Source of the DNA: Saprospiraceae bacterium
GTDB taxonomy: Bacteria > Bacteroidota > Bacteroidia > Chitinophagales > Saprospiraceae
NCBI GenBank assembly: GCA_014379065.1
Contig: JACMMM010000570.1
Coordinates: forward strand, 1 to 19,285
Length of the DNA: 19,285 nucleotides
Reading direction: 5' to 3'
Shown piece after piece: positions 5,936 through 13,831 of the stretch; within the stretch, counting starts at the first letter, position 1; each line of letters opens with the position of its first letter. Under the pieces are notes generated by a model, which worked only from the letters and a program-made list of their open reading frames with translations, was not told where the DNA came from and made no database searches. The translations under genes were made by a program, and so were the position numbers.

Positions 5936-6322
5936 ATGTCTAATTCAAAATTGTTAGGCGCTGCATTGGGCGCCGCCGCCGCTGGAGCTGCTATAGGTAT
6001 TTTGCTTGCGCCTCAGGCAGGAGCAGAAACCCGCAAGCAAATTATGAAAGCTGCCCGCAAATCTACCGTTTCTATAGATGAGCTAATTGAGGAGGGTAAA
6101 AAAACTTGGTATGAGACCAAAGGCAAATTCAAAATGGGCACCGGCATTGCCGCTGATGAAATGGATGATTTCATGCGCCATATCCTCCAAAAGGGTGAGA
6201 AGTTGTGGAGTCAAGCCAAAAACAAAGCTAGTGAAGTGGCCAATGACGCTGAAGGCACATTTGACACCGCCATGAGCAATGGCAAAAAATCAGCATACAA
6301 CATCAAGGAATCCATTTCCTAA
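5936..6322 (+). CDS. YtxH-domain protein
   Basis: This 128-residue protein opens with a Gly/Ala-rich membrane segment (residues 6-24), then the sequence LLAPQAGAETRKQI, a hallmark of the YtxH family (PF12732). The rest is a charged amphipathic helical tail. YtxH proteins are small stress-associated membrane proteins; the Bacillus member belongs to the general stress regulon. The E. coli protein YqjD has a comparable layout with the membrane helix at the other end and binds ribosomes. Here the gene is followed by a holin-like and a small basic protein, like yqjD-yqjE-yqjK. The hairpin at 6368-6425 separates it from the next gene, so it could be transcribed alone or with read-through. The family call is good; the function is inferred. 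Confidence 0.88.
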   Translation: MSNSKLLGAALGAAAAGAAIGILLAPQAGAETRKQIMKAARKSTVSIDELIEEGKKTWYETKGKFKMGTGIAADEMDDFMRHILQKGEKLWSQAKNKASEVANDAEGTFDTAMSNGKKSAYNIKESIS

Positions 6323-6367
6323 GCTCTCGCTGATCAATCCGTTCCACAAACCGATTTCAGATTACTT

Positions 6368-6425
6368 GCCACGCAGCGGATTCGCCCGATTTTTTTGAAG
6401 GTGTTTCAGTTGCGTGGCTTTTTTT
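6368..6425 (+). terminator. Terminator after the YtxH-like gene
   Basis: GCCACGCA (6368-6375) pairs with TGCGTGGC (6411-6418), followed by seven T. The loop is long (35 bases) and contains a small inner hairpin, GCG-GATT-CGC, at 6376-6385. It lies 45 bases after the stop and 41 bases before the next start, so it may act as an attenuator within one operon. Confidence 0.8.
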
Positions 6426-6466
6426 AGGGCTTTTATATAAAAATTTACCAAAAGAATAGTTGTATT

Positions 6467-6844
6467 ATGGAAATCATCAATCAATCTGCACATTCCCGGT
6501 TGGAGGAAATCGCGCGAAATATCGGTGAGTACCTCGATACACGCTGGGAGATCATTCAGCTTAATGTTACCGAGCGAGGTCTTTCTGCTGTCACTACATT
6601 GGTGTCCGGTCTTTTACTGACTCTTTTCGGTAGCATAATTCTCATTTTCGCTGGTATTGGTACGGCCATTTTGATTGGGCAATGGCTTGAAAATCCTGCC
6701 ATTGGATTTTTCATCATGGCCATGTTTATGATTGTGATGATGATCCTGGCCTTGCTTTTCGCTCGAAATTACATCCATACCTATATAACGGATACGGTTC
6801 TGGAATCCATTAAAGATGACGAAGATGAAACATACCCATCCTAA
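6467..6844 (+). CDS. Holin superfamily III-like / YqjE-like membrane protein
   Basis: This 125-residue protein has a short cytosolic N-terminal helix (SRLEEIARNIGEYLDTRWEI), two long hydrophobic segments (about 41-70 and 77-99) and an acidic tail (KDDEDE). This matches the Phage_holin_3_6 family (PF07332), which includes YqjE of E. coli and many chromosomal proteins with no link to phage. No lysis or phage genes are near, so a phage origin is not supported. The next gene overlaps its 3' end by 29 bases, which implies coupled translation. The likely site is the inner membrane, and the role is unknown. Confidence 0.85.
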   Translation: MEIINQSAHSRLEEIARNIGEYLDTRWEIIQLNVTERGLSAVTTLVSGLLLTLFGSIILIFAGIGTAILIGQWLENPAIGFFIMAMFMIVMMILALLFARNYIHTYITDTVLESIKDDEDETYPS

Positions 6845-7214
6845 AATTTTAGCCGAACGCGCACGCCTGCACCTCAAACTTGAAATGTGTGAGCAGCGTA
6901 TTCAAGAAGATATTGAAGCGCTAAAGCACGCTTTCCGTCCCGTGGAAGTCGCCAAAAACGTCATCCACCAGGCCGCCGATTCTTTCCGTGACAACTCTGT
7001 GGCTACACAGGGAATGCGCCTTGCACTCACCTTGTTTCCCCGCCGGTTCCGCCACCCGATAGTAGGTATTGCAGCCCAGATAGGTGTGCCCCTTTTGTTG
7101 CGAAACCTACCCAGCGTGGTGAATTTCGTGGCACGAAAAACAGCGGATTTTAAAGAAACCACCTTGGGCGAAAAATTGGGCAATATATGGGCCCGTATTC
7201 GTGGCCGCGCCTGA
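6816..7214 (+). CDS. Small basic membrane-associated protein, YqjK-like position
   Basis: This 132-residue protein (129 if it starts at the second ATG, 6825) is encoded in a frame overlapping the end of the holin-like gene. An N-terminal helical region rich in Arg, Leu and Glu (about 11-40) is followed by a basic stretch (FPRRFRHP), a weakly hydrophobic segment (about 81-104) and a basic C-terminus (WARIRGRA). I do not recognise a named domain. The position after YtxH-like and holin-like genes recalls yqjK, but sequence homology is not evident to me. The gene converges with a receiver gene only six bases away, and no terminator is visible between them. Confidence 0.75.
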   Translation: MTKMKHTHPKILAERARLHLKLEMCEQRIQEDIEALKHAFRPVEVAKNVIHQAADSFRDNSVATQGMRLALTLFPRRFRHPIVGIAAQIGVPLLLRNLPSVVNFVARKTADFKETTLGEKLGNIWARIRGRA

Positions 7215-7220
7215 TAGGCC

Positions 7221-7667
7221 TTAGGATATGGTGGCAGTATCCATCCAGTAACAACCAATATTTCGCACTATTTCTGACAGTTTGTCAAAGGTTGAAGGCT
7301 TGCTAATAAAGCTGCTGGCACCCATTTTATAAAGTAAACGTACATCATCGGGCGATTTAGAGGTGGTAAAAATCACGACAGGAATATGATCGTAATCGGG
7401 CAAAGCCTTGATTTCCTGTAACACTTGTTTGCCGTTTTTCTTGGGCATATTCAGGTCTAAAAGGATTAAATTAGGAAGCCTGTTGTTTTCTTCGGCGAAT
7501 TTGCCTTGCCCCATAAGAAAGTCAAACACCTCGGTGCCGTCTTCCACGAAGCGCAATTCACATGGAATAGCGTTTTCCTCAAACGCTGTTTTCACCAAAT
7601 AACGGTCGTCTGCGTCGTCATCCGCCAATAGGATCATGGCTCTCTGGTGTGGCATGGTCAGTGGCAT
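7221..7667 (-). CDS. Rcp1-type single-domain response regulator
   Basis: This 148-residue receiver has Asp17-Asp19 in the acidic pocket, Asp71 as phospho-acceptor in LLDLNMPKKNG, Thr101/Thr102 at the switch and Lys123 in FISKP. The LNMPKKNG motif and the extra loop before it (GQGKFAEENNRLPN) are typical of Rcp1-like regulators paired with phytochrome-class kinases. Its ATG is three bases after the stop of the CHASE3 kinase gene, so the two are almost certainly one operon and a cognate pair. Starts at 7655 or 7637 would still keep the whole domain; the first lies best for translational coupling. There is no output domain, so it must pass the signal by protein contact or phosphorelay. Confidence 0.88.
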   Translation of the reverse strand: MPLTMPHQRAMILLADDDADDRYLVKTAFEENAIPCELRFVEDGTEVFDFLMGQGKFAEENNRLPNLILLDLNMPKKNGKQVLQEIKALPDYDHIPVVIFTTSKSPDDVRLLYKMGASSFISKPSTFDKLSEIVRNIGCYWMDTATIS

Positions 7668-7670
7668 ATT

Positions 7671-9080
7671 CTAAATTGGCAAATAAAGGTTAAAAGTAGT
7701 ACCTATTTTTGACTCACTCAGCAAAATATAGCCATTGTGGTGTCGCACTATTTGTTTACAGATAGCAAGCCCGGCACCCGTTCCCGGATAATCCTTAGGG
7801 TGGAGGCGCTGGAACAACTCAAAAACTTTGTCGTAATATTTGGATTCGATCCCGATTCCATTGTCTGAAAAAACGATTTTTACAAATTCCTTTTTGGATT
7901 CTTCCTGCACAGATCCTAGTATTTCCTTCCCCGGAACGGCAAATGTATGGATCGAAATCACAGGGCTTCGGTTTTGCTGCACAAATTTTAAGCTATTTTG
8001 CAGAAGTTGAGAGAATAACAACTCCAATTGAGCCGAATTGCCCCGGATATTGCAAGGCTGTGCATCCAATTGAATAATCGCACCCGCCTCGCCTATTTGC
8101 CTTTGATGTGTGTCAATGACCCTTTGAAACACTTTTGAAAGATCCAGTGTTTCAAAACTGGTCACATTGACTCGTGCGCCTACTCCCGTGTAAATCAATA
8201 AGTCGTCCAAAAGCAGTTGCATTTGACCTGCCAAATCATTCATGCGCTCCACGAGAAAGCCAGTATCCGCGCTCAGCGCTTCCCCATATTTTTGCATAAG
8301 CCGATTGCCAAATGTCTGCAATTTGCGCATTGGCTCTTGAAAGTGGTGCGAAGTGACGTATGCAAATTGTTCTAAATCTTGGTTAGATCTCCACAAGTCC
8401 TCTACTGTTTTTTTCAATTCTTGTTCATACCTCTGTCGGCGGATCACTTCTTGGATTACGGAATAAAACGCTAATGAAAACAGGCCGATGGCCAACATTG
8501 AAATCAAAGTCAACAGGCCGAGGGTATCGCCCGACAACAGCTTCTTTTGGTAAACGCGCTCTGTCAGCAGTATTTTCTCGGTGTTTTCCATACTATCCAA
8601 GAGTATGAGCACACTATCCATCGTAGCCCTCCCCCGTTCAAGCCTTGCCATCAATCGCAGTTGTTGGTCCGCGCTAGGCGGTTCACTCGCAACAGACAAT
8701 GATTGTCTAAGGCTTGCCAGGCGTATAATTACAAAATGATTCAGCCTCTTGAGGCGTTCTCGTTGCATGGACTGTGGACTTATATTCAGAAGAGAGTCCA
8801 TAGTTCCAATTTGAGGCAATACCTGTTCAGAGGTTTCCAGATAGCTCCCCAAAAAGCAGGAGTCGTGCGTAATAATAAAGCCCCGTTGGCTTGACTCAGT
8901 CTCTCTGAGGATAGAAATGACCTGCTCTGATTGGAACAATACATGGCTGGTATGCTCAACCAGATTGCTCTCCTCTATCAGGTTTTCCAGCGATCGAAAC
9001 GCAAAAAAACCAATACTAACCAGTAATAATACGGTAGCGCCCAGAACAAAATACATGAATTGCAGGGTACGTCTGCGCAT
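7671..9080 (-). CDS. CHASE3-type sensor histidine kinase with altered H-box
   Basis: This 469-residue protein has membrane helices at about 9-29 and 185-208. The extracytoplasmic helical region between them matches CHASE3 (ETESSQRGFIITHD is typical). A short coiled coil leads to the HisKA domain: FAYVTSHHFQEPMRKL, with His245 as the phospho-acceptor. The next residue is normally Asp (SHDLQEP) but is His246 here. The ATPase domain keeps its N-box (LLQNSLKFV, 359-367), DNGIG (406-410) and GTGAGL (433-438). The acidic residue after the histidine is thought to help catalysis in HisKA kinases, so autokinase or phosphatase activity may be changed. The gene sits directly upstream of its likely partner receiver and is divergent from rpoN. 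A related soluble kinase at 12340 has the normal motif. Confidence 0.9.
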   Translation of the reverse strand: MRRRTLQFMYFVLGATVLLLVSIGFFAFRSLENLIEESNLVEHTSHVLFQSEQVISILRETESSQRGFIITHDSCFLGSYLETSEQVLPQIGTMDSLLNISPQSMQRERLKRLNHFVIIRLASLRQSLSVASEPPSADQQLRLMARLERGRATMDSVLILLDSMENTEKILLTERVYQKKLLSGDTLGLLTLISMLAIGLFSLAFYSVIQEVIRRQRYEQELKKTVEDLWRSNQDLEQFAYVTSHHFQEPMRKLQTFGNRLMQKYGEALSADTGFLVERMNDLAGQMQLLLDDLLIYTGVGARVNVTSFETLDLSKVFQRVIDTHQRQIGEAGAIIQLDAQPCNIRGNSAQLELLFSQLLQNSLKFVQQNRSPVISIHTFAVPGKEILGSVQEESKKEFVKIVFSDNGIGIESKYYDKVFELFQRLHPKDYPGTGAGLAICKQIVRHHNGYILLSESKIGTTFNLYLPI

Positions 9081-9182
9081 TAAATAATCTTTTTACAAGT
9101 CTTAAAATTGAGCAGCACGCTCATTAAGTTAAAAAAGCCTTGATTGGCGACATCCGCTCTATTTTTAGGCCCGCTTACTTTT

Positions 9183-9209
9183 ATCCCCAACTTTCCCCAA
9201 ATTGGGGAT
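9183..9209. repeat. Overlapping dyads ATCCCCAA / TTCCCCAA / TTGGGGAT upstream of rpoN
   Basis: One right arm, TTGGGGAT (9202-9209), can pair with ATCCCCAA (9183-9190) or with TCCCCAA (9194-9200), but not both at once. A run of eight T follows after ATGGCATG. The block lies 55 bases before the rpoN start codon. TACTTTTA at 9176-9183 is a poor -7 candidate that would place the start of transcription within the block. It could be an operator or an alternative-structure leader. Confidence 0.45.
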
Positions 9210-9263
9210 GGCATGTTTTTTTTGTTGGGTAAATCACGCCACGTTTTGAAAAATAATGGATGC

Positions 9264-10763
9264 ATGATACGGCAAAGCCAACACATTGGGCAAAAACAAA
9301 CTCTAAATCTGTCTCCGCAGCAGATTCAGTTGCTTAATTTCATTCAGTTGGGCACACTGGAACTGGAACAACGTATCGAGCAAGAAACGCTCGAAAACAC
9401 CGCACTTGAAAGCGATGCTCCCGACCCCGACATCGCCGCTGAAATGCCCGACGAGCTCCCTGAAAAAGAAGGAACTGATGAGGCCGACAATGATTTTGAG
9501 CGTTTTGAAATCATCGAACAATACCAACAGGAGGATGGCCCGGAGTACGATTTTGCTGCACCAGATTCGCGCAGCAACCAAGACGAATCCTATCAAAGAA
9601 CACTTGCCCAAGCCCACGATTTCCGTGAACAGCTCAAAGCGCAAATCAGTGTGCTGCCCCTTACCCCCCGAGCGCAACTGCTCGCTGGATACATTGTGGA
9701 CAGCCTAGACGACGACGGCTATCTGCGCACCAGTATTGCCGATATGACCGACACATTATCTTTCGCGCAGAGCATTTTTGTGGAAGAATCTGAGGTTGAA
9801 GCCGCACTTGAAACCGTACAAATGCTCGAACCAGCGGGCATAGCCGCCCGCGACCTTCGAGAATGCCTTTTGCTGCAACTCGATAACCTCTCCCGCCGTC
9901 AAAACAACGTAGAGATGGCCTGGCGCATCGTGAAAGATCATCTCTATGACCTGGGCAACCATCAGCACGAAAAGATCGGGCGCGTCTTAGGTGTTAGCCA
10001 TCATGAAATACGCGACGCCGCAGCCTTGATAAAGAAGCTCAACCCGCGCCCGGTAGCAGGTCAAAGCGTGGAATTGACAAAAAATTACAACATTATACCT
10101 GAATTTGTGGTGGAAAAAGATGAACAGGGCGATCTGCAGGTCTACTTGCCAAACAAAAACAGCGGCGTGTTGCGCGTCAGCGCATACATGCAAGAAATGT
10201 TGCAGTCCATGCAGAGGAACAAGGAAAAACTACCCGATAAGGCAGCATTCCAATACCTGCGCTCTAAGGTAGATTCTGCCGTTTGGTTTGTTGAAATGGT
10301 GCGCCAGCGCGAGCACTCTATGCTGGTTACGATGCAAGCCATTGTGCAACTACAACACGAATATTTCCAAACCGGCGACCATAGGAAACTCCGTCCAATG
10401 ATTCTGAAAGATGTGGCAGAGATCGCTCAACTCGATATTTCTACCGTTTCGCGGGTCACCAGCCTAAAGTACGTGCACACTGATTTTGGCACCATACACC
10501 TCAAAGACCTGTTCCAGCAAGGCATGGCCAAAGCCGACGGCGAAATGGTGACCAACAAAGAGATAAGCGAGCTCATTGCGATACTCATTGGAGAGGAAGA
10601 CAAGCAAGCACCTGTGAGCGACCAACACATTTGCAATATATTACAAGACAAAGGTTACAACCTTGCGCGCCGCACGGTCGCCAAGTACCGTGATCTGATG
10701 AATATCCCAATCGCAAAAATGCGTCGTGAAATGGCTGTACCGGCGACTTTAGTGGCTGAATAG
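9264..10763 (+). CDS. rpoN: RNA polymerase sigma-54 factor RpoN
   Basis: From the ATG at 9264 this is a 499-residue protein of the usual length. Region I is present (LSPQQIQLLNFIQLGTLELE, residues 16-35), followed by an acidic region II (about 50-110). The core-binding domain has DSLDDDGYL and MLEPAGIAARDLRE, and the DNA-binding domain has the helix-turn-helix LKDVAEIAQLDISTVSRV (381-398). The RpoN box ARRTVAKYRD (468-477) is clear. Sigma-54 directs RNA polymerase to -24/-12 promoters and needs an AAA+ activator, and one such activator is encoded next. The frame is open upstream to 9144, but those residues do not fit the family and would overlap the leader dyads. The gap to the activator is 85 bases and contains a large palindrome. 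Confidence 0.95.
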   Translation: MIRQSQHIGQKQTLNLSPQQIQLLNFIQLGTLELEQRIEQETLENTALESDAPDPDIAAEMPDELPEKEGTDEADNDFERFEIIEQYQQEDGPEYDFAAPDSRSNQDESYQRTLAQAHDFREQLKAQISVLPLTPRAQLLAGYIVDSLDDDGYLRTSIADMTDTLSFAQSIFVEESEVEAALETVQMLEPAGIAARDLRECLLLQLDNLSRRQNNVEMAWRIVKDHLYDLGNHQHEKIGRVLGVSHHEIRDAAALIKKLNPRPVAGQSVELTKNYNIIPEFVVEKDEQGDLQVYLPNKNSGVLRVSAYMQEMLQSMQRNKEKLPDKAAFQYLRSKVDSAVWFVEMVRQREHSMLVTMQAIVQLQHEYFQTGDHRKLRPMILKDVAEIAQLDISTVSRVTSLKYVHTDFGTIHLKDLFQQGMAKADGEMVTNKEISELIAILIGEEDKQAPVSDQHICNILQDKGYNLARRTVAKYRDLMNIPIAKMRREMAVPATLVAE

Positions 10764-10767
10764 ATTT

Positions 10768-10802
10768 ACGTTTACGAAACTTTTAAAAAGTTTCGTAAAC
10801 GT
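10768..10802. terminator. Perfect 17-bp inverted repeat between rpoN and the sigma-54 activator
   Basis: ACGTTTACGAAACTTTT (10768-10784) is the exact reverse complement of 10786-10802, around a single A. It begins five bases after the rpoN stop. RNA would form a long hairpin with a small A/U-rich tip, but no T-tract follows (CGCTTTCAAAT), so termination may be weak or partial. A dispersed repeat or a protein-binding site is also possible. Confidence 0.6.
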
Positions 10803-10848
10803 CGCTTTCAAATAAAACCAGGAGACCAACACTATTAAGCAGAACAAC

Positions 10849-12336
10849 ATGGAAAAAATACTCATCATAGACGACGATCTGGATATCTGCACCCTCCTCC
10901 ACCGATTCTTGACCCGAAAAGGCTACGAGGTGCTGAGCGTTAACAACGGTCATGAAGGCATCCGTGCAGCCGAAGTGCATCATCCCGCGCTTATCCTGAC
11001 GGATTTTCGACTCGGTGACATGGATGGAAACGTAGTATTGCAACAACTTCGGGAAAAATTTCCCCACATTCCTGTGCTGGTGATGACGGGATATTCCGAT
11101 ATCCGAATGGCTGTAAACGTGCTGAAACTAGGTGCCGTGGACTATATTACCAAGCCCATTGTACCCGACGAAATCCTCCTCAGCATACAAAATGCCCTTC
11201 AAACGGGAGGGCCGAATGCAGTTGTTTCCCCCAAAACAGCCGCTTCAACGAATTCCAAGCCCTCCACCATACTACAAGCCAACTATGTAATAGGCCAAAG
11301 CGCAGCGGCACAGACCATGTACAAGCAAATAGACTTGGTTGCGCCCACCAATTACAGCATCATTCTTTACGGAGAAAGCGGGTCGGGCAAGGAGTCCGTC
11401 GCCCGTATGATTCACGACAGAAGCCCCCGAAGCAATCAGCCATTTGTGGCCATGGACTGCGGGGCTATTTCCAAAGATTTGGCAAATAGCGAACTGTTTG
11501 GGCACGAAAAAGGATCGTTTACGGGCGCAATAGGCACCAAAATCGGCCATTTTGAATTGGCAAACGGTGGCACTATTTTTCTGGATGAAGTTTCCAACCT
11601 TCCATACGATGTGCAGGTAGCCCTGCTGCGGGTGGTACAGGAACGTCGGCTAAAACGAATCGGCTCAGGCAAAGAAATCAGCCTTGACGTACGCATCATC
11701 GTAGCGAGCAACGAGCGGCTACTAGTCGCTTGTCGCAAGGGCAGGTTCCGTGAAGATCTCTACCACCGATTCAACGAATTTAGCCTTGAATTACCTCCCT
11801 TGCGCGAACGACGTGAGGACATCATGCCTTTTGCCCACCATTTTTTGCAGGAGGCTGCTCGCGAGCTCAAAAAACCGATACAAGGCTTTTCTGACGACGT
11901 GGCACACATATTTACCCACTATCCGTGGTATGGAAACGTACGTGAGTTAAAAAACGTTATCAAACGTGCTGCTTTGCTGACCGACGGCCCCAGGGTTGAA
12001 GCATTGTCGCTACCCTTTGAAATCACGCATTTTCAAAGGCTGGGGTTGGAGGACGCTGCCACAACAGAGCTGAATACAATCGAAGCGCCCGTTTGGGCTT
12101 TGCCACCCATGCCATCAGGGCATAGCACCGCCGTAACGCCCAGCGTCCCGCCACAACAAGTGCCGAATATTATTCCTGAAAAAACCGATTTGAAAGCAGT
12201 GGCCAATATTGCCGAATATGAAATGATCATGCGCGTGTTGCAAGAAGTTCGCTTCAACAAAAGCAAGGCGGCAGAAGCGCTCGGGATTGACCGAAAAACG
12301 TTGTACAATAAGTTAAAATCCCATAACATACAGTAA
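10849..12336 (+). CDS. NtrC-family sigma-54-dependent response regulator
   Basis: This 495-residue protein has the full NtrC architecture. The receiver (1-118) has Asp52 in LILTDFRLG, Thr80 and Lys102. The AAA+ domain (about 147-390) has Walker A GESGSGKE at 175-182, GSFTGA at 222-227, Walker B GGTIFLDE at 240-247, arginine-finger region GRFREDLYHRF and sensor II GNVREL. A linker leads to a Fis-type helix-turn-helix at 463-495 (NKSKAAEALGIDRKTLYNKL). The sigma-54 contact loop reads GSFTGA instead of the commoner GAFTGA; the Thr needed for contact is kept. The activator should hydrolyse ATP to open sigma-54 promoters when phosphorylated. It follows rpoN and ends three bases before a histidine kinase, its likely partner. 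Confidence 0.95.
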   Translation: MEKILIIDDDLDICTLLHRFLTRKGYEVLSVNNGHEGIRAAEVHHPALILTDFRLGDMDGNVVLQQLREKFPHIPVLVMTGYSDIRMAVNVLKLGAVDYITKPIVPDEILLSIQNALQTGGPNAVVSPKTAASTNSKPSTILQANYVIGQSAAAQTMYKQIDLVAPTNYSIILYGESGSGKESVARMIHDRSPRSNQPFVAMDCGAISKDLANSELFGHEKGSFTGAIGTKIGHFELANGGTIFLDEVSNLPYDVQVALLRVVQERRLKRIGSGKEISLDVRIIVASNERLLVACRKGRFREDLYHRFNEFSLELPPLRERREDIMPFAHHFLQEAARELKKPIQGFSDDVAHIFTHYPWYGNVRELKNVIKRAALLTDGPRVEALSLPFEITHFQRLGLEDAATTELNTIEAPVWALPPMPSGHSTAVTPSVPPQQVPNIIPEKTDLKAVANIAEYEMIMRVLQEVRFNKSKAAEALGIDRKTLYNKLKSHNIQ

Positions 12337-12339
12337 TGA

Positions 12340-13806
12340 ATGGAACATTTACACAACCTATTTGACGGTTCGCCCAATGGTCTCTTACTGTTTGAGAGCG
12401 CTTCTGCAACAGCTGAATGGCGTTGCACTTTTGCCAATAGTACTGCTCGCAGTCTGTTTGGCCTCTCCAATCCAAAAGGATTGTTGTTGGATGAAATTTT
12501 CCCAAAGCATGTGGCAGAAAAATTGGACGGCCCACCCACAACCACCGTGACTGCCGATGCGGTAGATTTTTTCATCCGAGAAATTAATCGCTGGGTGATG
12601 GCTTCGTCCCATCGAACAGGCACCCAAATGACCATTGCGCTGACCGATATTACCTTCCTGAAGGAGGCCGCTACTACTGACCGCAACTTGATGCGTCTGT
12701 ACAAATCACTCTCCAACAGCTTGGCGGACAATGAAATTATTTTGTTTGACAAGGACCTCAATATCTTGCTCAGTGAAGGGAGCCCGCGCTTTATCCGCTT
12801 GGGGTTGGAAGGCAATTTGACGGGAAAAAATTTAGCCGCCCTTTTTGAATCGAACCCTTTTACTTTTTTGGGCGAATATGTATCGAAGGTCTTTGGGGGC
12901 GAACGCGCTGAGGTAGAACGCGAAATCAACGGCAAATTTTATAAGGCCAGTGTTTACGCAGACAGCCGTGATGATGACGAAAGCTCAAGCCCTATCGTGG
13001 GTGTACTGCTGCTCAAAGACGTGAGTGAATTGAACAAAAAGCAGCGTGAACTTGAAGTACGACTGCAACAACTGGATCGCTCCAATCGCGAATTACAGGA
13101 ATTCGCCTATGTCGCTTCTCATGACCTGCAGGAGCCCCTGCGCAAAATAATGTCGTTTGGCCAACGACTCTCCCGCAAATATAACGAGGCCCTAATAGGC
13201 GAAGGTCAAGAGTACCTCACACGGATGAACAACGCGGCGCGGCGCATGGAAACCTTGATCAATGATTTGTTGTCGTTCTCTCGGGTAACGCGCAGCGACT
13301 TGAAATTTGAACTGACAGACCTCAACCAAATTTTTGACGAGGTGATTGCTGATATGGATGCCGTGGAGCGCACAAAAGCGCAGATTGAGTTGCCAGGCAA
13401 ATTTCCAACCATCGAAGCCATCCCAAGTCAGATGCGGCAGTTGTTTCAGAATCTGTTCAACAATGCCTTAAAGTTTGTAGACCCTGACCGTCCGCCAAAA
13501 GTAGTGGTGCGTTGCCGAACGATGGCAGGAACCGAATTTCCCGAAACATACGCCTTGTTGCCCGAAAAAGACTATTGCACCATCGAAATAGAAGACAATG
13601 GCATTGGATTCGAACAAGCCAATGCCGAGCGTATTTTTACTATTTTCCAGCGGCTGCATGGACGGTCGGAATATGTTGGAACTGGGGTGGGACTCTCTAT
13701 TTGCAAAAAAATTGTGGACAACCATCAGGGAACTATTTTTGCGCAAGGTGAGTCAGGCAAAGGAGCGGTGTTCACTATAGCGCTACCGTTTAAACAAGGT
13801 GTCTGA
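12340..13806 (+). CDS. Cytosolic PAS histidine kinase, probable partner of the NtrC-type regulator
   Basis: This 488-residue protein has no membrane segment. Two PAS-like regions (about 1-110 and 118-232) are followed by a coiled coil and HisKA with FAYVASHDLQEPLRKI (His261, Asp262). The HATPase_c domain has NLFNNALKF (371-379), DNGIG (419-423) and GTGVGL (447-452). The H-box class is that of phytochrome-like kinases, but no GAF/PHY domain or bilin Cys is present. The start is three bases after the stop of the activator gene (TAA TGA ATG), so translation is likely coupled. It probably senses a cytosolic ligand or redox state through PAS. It shares its kinase class with the CHASE3 kinase at 7671-9080. 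Confidence 0.92.
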   Translation: MEHLHNLFDGSPNGLLLFESASATAEWRCTFANSTARSLFGLSNPKGLLLDEIFPKHVAEKLDGPPTTTVTADAVDFFIREINRWVMASSHRTGTQMTIALTDITFLKEAATTDRNLMRLYKSLSNSLADNEIILFDKDLNILLSEGSPRFIRLGLEGNLTGKNLAALFESNPFTFLGEYVSKVFGGERAEVEREINGKFYKASVYADSRDDDESSSPIVGVLLLKDVSELNKKQRELEVRLQQLDRSNRELQEFAYVASHDLQEPLRKIMSFGQRLSRKYNEALIGEGQEYLTRMNNAARRMETLINDLLSFSRVTRSDLKFELTDLNQIFDEVIADMDAVERTKAQIELPGKFPTIEAIPSQMRQLFQNLFNNALKFVDPDRPPKVVVRCRTMAGTEFPETYALLPEKDYCTIEIEDNGIGFEQANAERIFTIFQRLHGRSEYVGTGVGLSICKKIVDNHQGTIFAQGESGKGAVFTIALPFKQGV

Positions 13807-13831
13807 CATAACAACATATTAATCTTTCTCC

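Noticed and set aside
6467..6844. Prophage lysis gene suggested by the holin-like protein
   Set aside because: The same family includes ordinary chromosomal proteins such as YqjE, and no endolysin, integrase or structural gene is nearby.
9144..9263. 40-residue N-terminal extension of RpoN
   Set aside because: Sigma-54 region I begins close to the ATG at 9264, and the extension crosses the leader dyads and T-run.
12033..12935. 300-residue minus-strand open frame
   Set aside because: It lies antisense to the well-supported activator and PAS kinase genes, and its translation is Ser/Arg-rich with no domain.
12340..13806. Bacteriophytochrome
   Set aside because: The H-box class matches, but there is no GAF or PHY domain and no chromophore Cys; the sensor part looks PAS-like.
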